A stretch of DNA of 64,000 bases from assembly GCA_022828595.1 (NCBI GenBank), contig JAKGHH010000001.1, forward strand, positions 138,899,017 to 138,963,016, written 5' to 3'. The notes under the pieces are model-generated. The model was given only the letters and a program-made list of their open reading frames with translations. It did not search any database and had not been told where the DNA came from. The DNA is from Nelumbo lutea. Lineage: Eukaryota > Streptophyta > Magnoliopsida > Proteales > Nelumbonaceae. Below, piece after piece: positions 34,966 to 45,282 of the stretch. The position numbers and the translations under genes are program-made. The first letter of the stretch is position 1; the number at the start of each line of letters is the position of its first letter.

Positions 34966-36498
34966 TGATAAGACTGAAAAGAACCATATTTTTTTCCCCT
35001 AATTTTCATCATTTTATACTACCTTAGCACTTAAATGCACTCATTACTCTTGTATTTCTATTCAGGGCAATAAAGAAGGAAATTAGAAGGAAACAGGCAA
35101 ATTCGGGTGATTTTGCACAGTTTCGGCGATAGTCAGTGATCTGGGCCTAACTCACAATTTCGGACTCCGAATTGGCAATCCAAAAAGCATTAGAAAGAAG
35201 AAAGAAAGGCCTACAACTTTTGTGTTTTGGGTTTTGACTGATTAGGTACGCATCGAGTACGAAACCGGGCCTGAAGTCGGAGCAAGTTCGTAGCCAGGCC
35301 CATTTAACAGCTGAAGCCCAACTCGCAGAAGAACCTGGAAGCAGCCCAAGTAACAGAGAAGCCCAACTCGGATGCAAGAGTCTAGAGTCCTAATTCGAAT
35401 GTAATTTCCCAAGAGGGAGAGAGTCTTATTAGATCTAAACTTTGAATGTAATCCTATAAGGATAAGAAGGTTGGGGATTAGATAAGAGATAGGATAGAAT
35501 CAAGACTCCCTAAAGATAAGATGATCTCCTAGAAGGAGTTGGAAAATAGCCCTCTCCTTTGGCTATATAAAGAGGGGGGCGAACCAGCTCTAGCAATCAC
35601 TCATTCCAAAATCCAAGAGATCATCAAGAGGCCAAGAACCTCAAGGAAGCAATCCGGCTATGGAGAAGAAAGGCATGGAGATTGCGCAGATCATGAGTAG
35701 CTAAAATTCTTTTTCTAGTTCAAGGGGGGAGGTTCAATTGTGTCATTGTGAGGTTCTGTAGTTACTTTATTTTCTTGCTTTCTAATTCAAGTGTTCATTG
35801 ATTCTTTTGCATATTTTTATTGGATGTTGATGTTAATTAGTTTGACAAACTGAATTAATGTTGATTTTCCTATTGCTATCCATGATTTCAGTGATCCATA
35901 ATTGTCACGAATAATAGTACAAATAGCAATTAGGTTGTTATCTTTTTGGGTCAATTGTTCGTGACAGCCTTTGACCAATGTTTTATCATGGTTCAACCTA
36001 AAGGAATCGATGAAACAAAATTCAATAATTGCAGTTATCTCAATTATTGTTATTTTGGTTTAATTGTTTTCACAAATCTTAATGCTATCATTGTTTAACA
36101 TGGAACGCTATTGTACCCAGTTGAGTGGTGATAAGTGTTGATCGAGTGCTGGGTTTGATCAACTAAATTAGGAAAATACAAGGTTTATTATGGCTATCAT
36201 AGTAAATCTAAGATTAAATGCTTGAATTGCAAGAATGCTGAATTGTACCTAGGATCGATGGCCAATCGGTTCAACCCGAACCCTTGAACCAGAATTCGGT
36301 AAGACTGATTTTTCTCTTGTTTGCTTAGTTTGTTATTCTTCTAATTTTAGTTATTAAATTTTCCCACACAATTACTTTATCCATTCGGCTAAGAGATTAC
36401 TGAATTGCTCCCTATGGGATTCGACCTAGTACCACTTTTACTATAAATATTTTATTATGGGACTAGTACTAATTTTGAGGGCTTCGACAAACCCATCA
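34966..36498 (+). mobile_element. Solo LTR, family C, inside element D
   Basis: 1533 bp from TGATAAGACTG to AACCCATCA, flanked by GTGGG at 34961-34965 and 36499-36503, an exact target duplication. TATA-type GGCTATATAAAGAGGGGGG lies near 35563. It splits element D between its integrase and its 3' non-coding region. Confidence 0.93.
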
Positions 36499-36503
36499 GT
36501 GGG

Positions 36504-37584
36504 TGGGGAGATAGAGTTTCATGCCTTACTCTGTATTAGATCAGACTTTTCAGAGATACCTTCTCCACATTGTATACCTGAAATCCTTCATAAAAATGTT
36601 TTAGACGGTGCCCATTTACCTTGAACCTCTTGGCTGTGGTCAGACTCTGAATCTCAACTGCTCCATAAGGTAAGATGTTAGTAACAGTGAAAGGTCCAAC
36701 CCATCGAGATCACAACTTACCAGGAAAGAGTTTAAGCCTAGAATGGAAAAGAAGAACTTTCTAACCAACTACAAAATCTTTCCTTGAAATCAACTTGTCA
36801 TGAAAGGCTTTTGTCTCCTCCTTGTAGATTTGAGAGCTCTCGTAAGTGTCATTGCGGATCTCTTCTAGTTCTTATAGTTGCAACTTCCTCTGTTCTCCTG
36901 CTTCATTCATGTGCATGTTGCATTGTTTGACCGCCTAGTATGCTTTATGTTCCAGTTCGACAGGGAGATGACAAGGCTTGCCGAATACCAAACGGTAGGG
37001 AGACATACCTATAGGAGTTTTGTAGGCTGTGCGATGAGCCCATAGTGCATCATTGAGTCTCAAACTCCAATTCTTCCTTCTGGGGTCAACTGTTTTTCAA
37101 GTATGGACTTGATCTCCCTATTGGACACCTCGGTTTGTCCACTTGTTTGTGGGTGGTATGCAATGGAAATTCGATGGGTGAAATTGTATTTCTTGAATAG
37201 AGCTTCCACCACTCGGTTGCAGAAGTGAGTGCCTCGGTTACTTATTATCAACTTGGGCATTCTGAACCTGGAAAAAATGTGGGACTTGACAAAATCTACA
37301 ACAACTTTAGCATGGTCAGTCCAAGTAGCTTTAGTTTCTAACCATTTCAAAACATAATCCACAACTACTAGAATATAAACATTACCAAAAGAGGAAGGAA
37401 ATGACCCCATGAAATCTACACCCCATACATCAAATATTTCACATACTAGTATAGGGGTAAGTGGCATTTGATCTTTATGACTTAAGTTACCCATCTTTTG
37501 GCATTGTACACAGGCTTTGCAGAACATATAAGCATCACGAAATAAGGTAGGCCAAAATAATCTGCACTCCAATACCTTTCATGC
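36504..37584 (-). pseudogene. Athila element D integrase, core and C-terminus
   Basis: On the minus strand the frame at 37060-37572 shows the end of the zinc-binding region (CKACVQCQKMGNLS) and the catalytic core: FDVWGVDFMGSFPSSFGN with the first Asp, IISNRGTHF where the second Asp is Asn, and YHPQTSGQTEVSNREIK with the Glu. The C-terminal part continues with frame breaks through 36560 (WVGPFTV, VNGHRLK-like). Integrase joins the cDNA ends to the target; with Asp changed to Asn the D-D-E triad is incomplete. This is the Athila type, without a chromodomain. The N-terminal part lies beyond the solo LTR E at 37585. Confidence 0.88.
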
Positions 37585-39163
37585 TGATGAACTTACAATT
37601 TATCTATAATTTTTTAGGACTTTAGCATGGATTTTTATGCCGGTTTTATTAATTTTTGCCTTAATTTAGCTTAATGCTAAGAATAAGTTCAGGGATAATT
37701 AATCCAAGAAAATGAAGGAAAAATGCAAGAAAAGAAGGTTCAAAAAGACCAAATTCAGCCCAGCCCGGTTGTGGAAGCAAGAGAAAGCACTTCGGCCCAA
37801 GAAGAGCAAGTGGATTCCTTGAAAAAAATCCAAGAAAAGAAAGCCTAGCTAAGAGTAGAATTCGGCCCAGCAAGGAAGGTCCATTCGTAGCCCAAAAGAG
37901 CAGTTCAATGTATAGCTATCATGTGCTAAGATAGAGCCTAAGTGCAGCCCAAATAGCAGCCCTTAGGAGGCTTTCAAGAGAGCTCTAGAAAGTTCAAGAA
38001 AGGGGTGTAATACACCCCATTCTAGAGGCTTCAAGAAGGGGCAAGAGCCCCCTTGAAAAACTATATAAGGAGGCCTCTAGGAGGGGGGAGGGGTGTTCAA
38101 TTGCTTGAGAGAAAGGCTCTCCCACTCTTAGAGGTTCAGCCACCTTGAGAGAAGAGAAGAGAAGAAGGCTAGGCGCAAGGAAGAAGAAGAAGAAGGGCTG
38201 AAGGAAGTTCAAGACAAGCAAGCTAGAAGAAGAAGGTGAGTTCGAATTGAGGGATTGTGATTCAAAGATTTTTTGTAATAAATCATTTGTAGTTTCATTC
38301 TCTTTTGATTTGAATTCAGTTTCTTAGTTATATGTTCTTTCTTCTTTCTCCTTGTTTCCATTCTTCCTTGATGTATTTCAGCTTGTAAAATTTCAGTTCA
38401 GCAATCTAATTCTTTTTGATTCATTCAAATGATCATGCATTGTACTTGAAGTTTCTTGAATAAGGGTGTGATTGCAGATCAATTCGGCCAACTAACCTTC
38501 AAAACTCAGATCTGAATTCTCAGATCTGAGATTGCAAGATCTGAATTGCTTGAAAGAGAATTCAGATCTGCAAATTTCAGATTGGGCGAATTAATCTACA
38601 GCTTGGAATTCCTAGAGTGCTTGAGAGAGACTCTAGGAATTCAGATCTACTATTCAAGAACTGAATTGAGTGCAAGGTTAGAGATAACTTGCACAATTCA
38701 GTTGGTGATCAATTCAGATTTGAATTGATGCCTTAGAAGTGTTTGAAGAAATGCATGCATGAGGATTAGATTCTTGCTAGAGATAGAAGAACCATCACTC
38801 ATGCATAGGATGAACATGCGCTTGAGAGAGGCTGTTCATGACCTTGGGGTTTCACCAAACCAAGGCTCAATCATGATTCATTCGAATGATCCAAATTGAT
38901 AGATTGCTGAATTCTGAGATTGACATTTACTGCTTACTCTTCTAACCTGATTTGAAGGCAATTGGACCAATGATTTAGATAGATTTTAATTTAGGATTTC
39001 TTAGCTTTCATTAGAGTTTTGATTTATTTGTTGATCAGATAAGAAATGTTCAATTTAGTATTGGTAATTGTTTCCTAAATCCTCGTGGGAACGATACTTC
39101 ACTCACTACTTTATTACTTGAACGGCTAGTGCACTTGCTAGTGTCACAATGAGCCACACATCA
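37585..39163 (+). mobile_element. Solo LTR, family E, copy 1
   Basis: 1579 bp from TGATGAACTTACAATT to GAGCCACACATCA. CATGC at 37580-37584 and 39164-39168 is an exact target duplication. A TATA box (CTATATAAGG) lies at 38062. It interrupts the integrase of element D. It is nearly identical to copies 2 (45870) and 3 (52592). Confidence 0.95.
38606..38642 (+). repeat. Perfect 13-bp-stem hairpin in family E LTR leader
   Basis: GAATTCCTAGAGT pairs perfectly with ACTCTAGGAATTC across an 11-base loop, about 540 bases after the TATA box and so in the transcribed leader. It recurs unchanged at 46922-46958 and, reversed, at 53113-53149. Confidence 0.85.
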
Positions 39164-39168
39164 CATGC

Positions 39169-40200
39169 TGTCCTTTTTGGGCCAAAATGGCCCCCAAAGG
39201 CATATGAATGGCAGAAGTGAAGAATGGAGGGGATTTCGGGGTTGGGCACACATATTCGAAGGACTTGATTGGAGCATTGCTTCCATAGATATGGGTTGTC
39301 TCAAATGTAGTATTTGGCATCACTTTTTACCTTATCTCTTTGAGCTCTTGTTAATTCTCCTAGTTTGGTTCTAGTAACCAAATAGTTAACAATATCTGCG
39401 TACCATGGAGTTCCTTCTTGAATCGTAAAAAGATGCTCATCCGGGAACTCATCCTTCAAGGGTGTTGCCTCTTCAGTTGTAGTCAGCCTACTAAGATGGT
39501 CTGCAACCAAATTTTTTGCACCCTTCTTGTCATGGATTTCGAGGTTGAATTCTTGTAGCAAGAGAATCCAGCGAATAAGCCTTGGCTTTGCTTCTTTCTT
39601 GGTGAGCAAATATTTTAGGGCTACATGGTTAGAATAAATGATTAGTTTAGTACCCAATAATTATGAAAATATTTTTTCTAGGGCAAAAACTACAGCCAAG
39701 AGTTCCTTCTCTGTTGTTGAATAGTTGCATTGGGTAGCATCAAGGGTCCTCAAAGCATAATATATCGCATGAACGGCTCTTCCAACCCTTTGTCCCAGAA
39801 CAACACCGATGGCATAATTGCTTGCATCACACATAATTTTGAAGGGGAGACCCCAATTCGGTGGCTGGATAATTGGGGCTAAAGTCAATGACTCCTTCAA
39901 CTTATCAAAGGCTGCCCTGCACCCTGCATCAAAATCAAACATAACATCTTTCTGGAGTAAATTACATAAGGGATGAGTTATCTTGGAAAAATTTTGATGA
40001 ATCTCTGATAGAATCCTGCATGTCCAAGGAAAGAACGAACTTCCCGTATGTTCGTGGGATAGGGTAGGGATTTAAGAACATCTACTTTTTCTTTATCAAC
40101 TTTGATTCCCTTAGAAGAGACTACATGCCCTAGAATGATGCCCTGGTCGACCATGAAATGGCATTTCTCATAATTGAGCACGAGGTTCTTTTCTATACAC
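39169..40200 (-). pseudogene. Athila element D RNase H, RT thumb and integrase N-terminus
   Basis: Reading right to left: RT thumb (YEKCHFMVDQGIILGHVVS, RSFLGHAGFYQRFI, 39978-40181), then RNase H (IMCDASNYAIGVVLGQR, NYSTTEKELLAVVFALEK at 39661-39942; [38 protein letters not shown] at 39301-39657). Near 39170-39250 is the start of integrase (HSYAFGGHFGPKRTA). The RNase H motif SNH stands where family members have an Asp, another Asp-to-Asn change. A stop near 39660 and others break the frame. The RT fingers and palm, including the YxDD box, are absent. Confidence 0.87.
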
Positions 40201-40658
40201 CTTTCAAGTACCTTTCAAGTACCTTTGTAAAGTTAGATAGTGGGGTACTTGCTTAATTGCATCAAGGAGGGGGATGTTTACCTCAACCTTGTAGAATGTC
40301 TCGAGAGTGTCCTTGTCTTGGTCCTCCCTCTTGGATTTTGCAAATTGGCTAGGGAAAGGTGGAGCGATGACTATGGCTTGGGGTGGCTTTCCGCTTGAAT
40401 CCATTTGGGGAGATGGTGTCTCTTTTTTGGTTGTTTCTTTGGATGCTTCTTGACTGGGTTCATTCAGCTCCTTCCCGCTTCTAAAGGTGATTGCGCTAGC
40501 ATTCTATTTCAGGTTGGTTGTGGTCTGGGAAGGTAGCCTCCTTGATGATTGAGATTCCATTCGACTCATAGCTATTGATAATTGGCTGACCTGATTCTCT
40601 AGGTTCCGGATGCTTGTCCTCGTCTCCTATTGAAATTGTTGAGTATTAGTTGCAAGTG
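40201..40658 (-). pseudogene. Athila element D gag C-terminus joined to RT by deletion
   Basis: On the minus strand the C-terminal gag helix (FQ-ETRTSIRNLENQVSQL, ITFRSGKEL) and the gag-protease linker (FPSQFAKSKREDQ, KVEVNIPLLDAIKQVPHY) lead to about 40223. Then an 11-base unit CCTTTCAAGTA is repeated at the junction and the frame jumps into the RT thumb. So protease and most of RT were deleted. TAG stops lie at 40504-40506 and 40627-40629; at the latter the homologous codon in element G is CAG. Confidence 0.82.
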
Positions 40659-40992
40659 TGATGAGACCAAAAAGAACCATATTTTTATACCCTAATATTC
40701 AATCTTTTACATTTATTTAGCATTTAAATGAACTCATTACTCTTGTATTTCGATTCAGGGCAACAAAGAAGGCAATTGGAAGAAAACAGGGCAAATCGGG
40801 TGATTTTGCACAGTTTCGGCAATAGTCAATCATCTCGGCCTAACTTCAATTCCGGACTGCAAATGGGACAATTCAAGAAGAATTAGAAAGATGAAAGGAA
40901 AGCCCACAACTTTTATGTTTTGGGTTTCTATAGATTCAGCCCGAATCAAGTACAAAAATGAGCCCGAATTTGGAGCAAGTTCGTAGCCAGGT
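40659..40992 (+). mobile_element. 5' part of a family C LTR
   Basis: Starts TGATGAGACCAAAAAGAACC and follows the first 330 bp of the family C LTR up to TTCGTAGCCAGG, where the minus-strand family A LTR begins at 40993. It is inserted into the gag region of element D. The remaining part of this LTR is not found on the far side. Confidence 0.85.
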
Positions 40993-42943
40993 GAAGGGAT
41001 AGGAAATCCATCACATGGACGCCCAAAGATTGCGGAATAAGGGGGCGAATTTCAAAAATTTTTCTCTCCCTTCAATTGGGAATTGAATTCCCCATTTAGA
41101 AAATTATATTTTCAATGATCATTCTTGAACCATAAACTGAACCAGATCTGAACCAAAAGGAGTAGGGAGGGATAATACCTGATACAGAGAAGTAGTATCT
41201 CCCAATGGAGGTGTTCATGCCCAAGGAAGGATCCAAAATCTGCTCCCACTGAAGATGATGCAGTGCAGGGTGGAGCAGAATCAACAGTGTTCTTCCAAAA
41301 GAACTTGATCCTTCTCAAGAATCACCTAGACGGCTTGTGAATACAACTCCCACCAATCTTTTTTCCAAAATATTGGAATCAAGATCCAATCTTGATTTCT
41401 CCCAAGAACTAGAGATCGAACTGCTATAGGCGGCGGCTGTAGGAAGGAGGTGGCAAGAGAGTATTTGCAAGGTGCAGATTCTCTCTTCTGTGATTTCAGC
41501 ACTGAAGACAATAATGTCTATTGTTTGCTTGTGATGTCTAAAGGCTGCTGCCCCCCTCTTCCTTTTATAGACTTAAAGGGATCAGCTCCTAATCCCATTA
41601 GGAGTTGCTAAGCCAAATCATATCTGGATTAGAAGTCCCTTTAAGATAAGGGATCATCCTTATCTTATCTCCATATTAGATCAGTCAGCTCCTAATCTAA
41701 TTAGGAAGTTTCCAAATCTAAATCTCATTTAGATCTTGGACTCTTTGAGTGGATAGGGTGTGGGCCCAATCCTATCAGCTGATCCATCTCAGAATGCGCC
41801 CCTTAAGTGACTAATCAAATTAGCCTAGTTCGAAATGGGCTTAAGGCCCATTTAAGGTTATGAATTCATTTAGCCTTCCAAACTGCTGCCCAGATGGGCT
41901 TCCTTGTATGGCGTGGGACCCAAACATTGATCTACACATCAGCCACATGGGTTCAGCCCAACCTTTGTTACAAGGCATGGCCGAATACACTGTTATGACA
42001 GTGCACCTCCCTGAAACCCACCAGATGGGCTCTATTGGCCCAACACTTACCCTAAGTGGTCCCGGGGCCAAGCCACCTTATAACACCCAGGGATTATGGG
42101 CAGATGCAAGATTAGCCCATCAGGTATTATCATCAATGGTCTTACACTTAACCTCTCAGCCCATAATGATCATACACTGCCTGACAAGAGAGGACCTCTC
42201 CCTCGGCTGCAAGGAACAGTGTTGCACTCTCTCTTACATGGATCCCGGGAATTAAAACCTTTTGCAAATAATTTCGAAACCATAATATATATACTTTTAT
42301 ATTTCATATAAAATATATTTTATAAAACAAATCTCAACAATTGAAATCGGCTGCCGGTAGTCTTGGTTTCCATTAGTGAGAGTGCATCCCCAATCATTAC
42401 CTTTGTCTGGCAAAGGGGCTGATCCTGTCACTATGATCACCCACTATGATAAATTCTCAGACTGTCCCAACATACCCAGGTTTTGACCCCCACTAAGGAT
42501 CTCATTGAATGGTATATCAAAAATAGCCCAATCCGACACATAGTGCAGCATCATAATCGAGTCTAGGGGTTGGGTGTAACTTTCCAATTTTGCCCATCAA
42601 TCTCCAAGGTCCAGGGCAATACTGGAAATCAGGTCCAGTTCAAAGATTCAATTAATCCTACACTGTATGTGCCTAGGGTCTCACCCTGGTAGCTGAGACA
42701 AGCCACCCTAACCGACATGGTTGTGCCACAGAGTCAGCCTTGTCAGGATAGGTCTCCCCAGACCGACCCACTGGCTGTGAACATTCTAAACTAACACTAG
42801 TCTCATTAAGTGTACAGTTTAAGAGAATTACACAGAAACATACCAAGGGAACATGAATCAAATATGCACTTTTATTCATTTACAATAAACTCATAAAGTA
42901 CATCATTATGATTGAAGCTAAGGGCATACAAAACTATCTAACA
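40993..42943 (-). mobile_element. 3' LTR of copia A element X (minus strand)
   Basis: 1951 bp, plus strand from TGAAGGGATAGG to CTATCTAACA. It is directly followed on the right by the reversed copia A RNase H, so it is the 3' LTR of a minus-strand element. Its outer flank CCAGG is not repeated at the far end of the composite (48843 on). Confidence 0.93.
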
Positions 42944-44350
42944 GCTCTCACTTCCACTTAGGTCCAATCAGGTACTGGCCGGAGTCTCATGATTTCCATG
43001 TGTTTCTCAAACACTTTCTGAGATAGTGGCTTTGTCAATGGGTCTGCTACATTTTCTGCTGACGCTACCTTCTGAGTCAAGACATTCCCTCTACCAACAA
43101 TCTCCCTTAGTACATGGTACTTCCTCTCGATGTGCTTCGACTTCAAGAGGGCTCGTGGCTCCTTAGCCTGAGCAATAGCTCCATTATTGTCACACAACAA
43201 TGGGATGGGTGATGTGCTGCATGGTACTACTCCCAACTCGTGAATGAACTTCTTCATCCACATGACTTCTTTGGTAGCCTCACTTGCGGCAATGTACTCG
43301 GCCTCGGTCGTGGAGTTTGCAGTGGACCCCTGTTTGCTGCTTTTCCAACAAATAGCACATGATCCTATCGTGAAAACATATCCAGATGTAGACTTTCTAT
43401 CATCTGGATTCGATTGGAAATCGGCATCAGTATACCCTTGGATCTATAGTGAATTACCATCGAATACTAGACAAAACTCTTTTGTCCTTCGAAAGTACTT
43501 CAGTATTTTTTTCTCAGCAGTCCAGTGCTTCTGCCCTGGGTTGGTTTGAAATCTGCTTACTACACTCACTGCTTGAGCAATGTCAGGACGAGTGCACAGC
43601 ATGGCATACATGATGCTCCCTATGGCAGAGGCATAGGGAATGTCTTTCATGCCATCAATCTCCTCAGAAGTCTTTGGAGACATCCTTTTGGAGAGAGTGA
43701 CTCCGTGCCTTAAAGGAGCATTTCCTTTCTTGGAGTTTTCCATGTTGTATCTTTTGACTATGTTGTCAATGTAGGCAGATTGGGATAATCCTATTATCCG
43801 CTTCAATCTATCTCTATAGAGTCGAAGACCCAGTATATAGGAGGCTTCTCCAAGATCTTTCATGGAGAATTGCTATGGAAGCCATACTTTCACCGTAGTC
43901 AACATTCCTACATCATTCCCAATGAGTAGAATGTCGTCTACATACAGAACCAAGAAGGTAACCTTATCTCCACTGTACTTCCTGTAAACACAGGGTTCAT
44001 TTGGATTTTGTTCGAAGTCAAATGATTTCACAACAGAGACAAAATGGATGTTCCAACTTCTAGAAGCTTGCTTAAGTCCATAAATGGATTTATTTAGTTT
44101 ACATACCATGTTTTACTGACCCGCAGCTATGAAGCCTTGCGGTAGCTGCATAAAGATATCTTCAGTAAGATCTCCATTCAGGAATGCAGTTTTGACATCC
44201 ATCTGCCAAATCTCATAATCATGGTATGCAGTTACATCTAGCAGGATCCTAATGGATTTAAGCATGGCCACAGGAGAAAAGGTTTCCTCATAATTGATGC
44301 TCTCTTTCTGAGTGTACCCTTTCACCACCAGACGAGCTTTGAAGGTTTCA
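42944..44350 (-). pseudogene. copia A element X, reverse transcriptase and RNase H
   Basis: Minus-strand frames cover the RT start (ETFKARLVVKGYTQKE, 44313) through MDVKTAFLNGDL, LYVDDILLIGNDVG (about 43920), DDRKSTSGYVFTIG, STTEAEYIAAS and LTKPLSQKVFEKHMEIM (near 43000), with the catalytic YVDD intact. Stops are TAA at 44113-44115 and TAG at 43873-43875 and 43444-43446. The element is cut at its 5' side exactly before RT, where a plus-strand copia A piece begins. It is a close relative of 17290-18680. Confidence 0.92.
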
Positions 44351-45282
44351 CTCTCTACTTGGGGACTACTACAACTATTGCAGCCGCGGCCATAGGAACC
44401 GTGGAGTTATATTTTAGAGAAGGAACTTTGGTTCTGAAAGATTGTCTTTATGTACAAAAATTAAGGAGAAATTTGAGTTCTGTTTCAAAACTGTGTGCAG
44501 ATGGTTATTCTATCTTCTTTAGTAATACGATTACTATTAAAAGAAATAACAGATTCATCACATACGAGGAACTGGAGAATGGTCTCTATGTTCTACATAT
44601 GGATGTATGTGGTCCCCTGAGTGTTAAGACACGAAATCAACACGTGTATTTCATCACCTTCACAGATGATTTCTCATGATATGGTTACGTGTACCTAATG
44701 AGACACAAGTCTGAATCCTTTGAAAAGTTCAATGAGTTTAGACAAGAGGTCGAGAAACAGTTGGGAAGAGAAATTAAAGCCCTTCGATCTGATCGAGGTG
44801 GCGAGTATATCTCTGACGAATTCAGGGACTACTTAAAGGACAATGGGATAGTATCACAATTAGCTCCTCCTGCTATACCACAACTTAACGGTGTTTCAGA
44901 GAGGAGGAATAGGACCTTATTGGATATGGTCCGGTCACTTCTCATACACTCAGAGTTACCCACATCCTTTTGGGGTTATGCATTAGAGACTGTGATTTAC
45001 GTGCTGAATCGGGTTCCAACCAAATCAGTTTCGAACACTCAATATAAACTTTGGACTGGAAAGAAACCAAGTGTCAGACACTTGAAGATTTGGGTTTGTC
45101 CAGCAAACGTTAAAAGAATGAGTGCAGACAAGTTGGAATCCAAAACTAGTCGTTGCCTATTTGTAGGCTACCCAAAAGGCTTTGTAGGTTACCTATTCTA
45201 TGACCCAAGTGAGCAGAAAGTGTTATGCAGTCGAAATGCCCAATTCTTGGAGACCGATTACATCCTGGACACCCATCGTCAG
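44351..45282 (+). pseudogene. copia A element Y, protease-side region and integrase
   Basis: A plus-strand piece of copia A: AIGTVELYFREGTLVLKD, LCADGYSIFFSN, ELENGLYVLH, then directly MDVCGPLSVKTRNQ. The GAG-pre-integrase part between (16000-16260 in the copy at 14818) is deleted. The integrase core has all three acidic residues (DVCGPL, SDRGGEY at about 44787, [10 protein letters not shown]). A TGA interrupts at 44677-44679 (arginine codon CGA in the other copy). After TDYILDTHRQ the sequence jumps into the LTR, so RT and RNase H are deleted. Confidence 0.9.

Noticed and set aside
44689..45282. Element Y integrase as a working enzyme, since D-D-E is intact
   Set aside because: It lacks the upstream zinc-binding part and the pol context, and a TGA precedes it.
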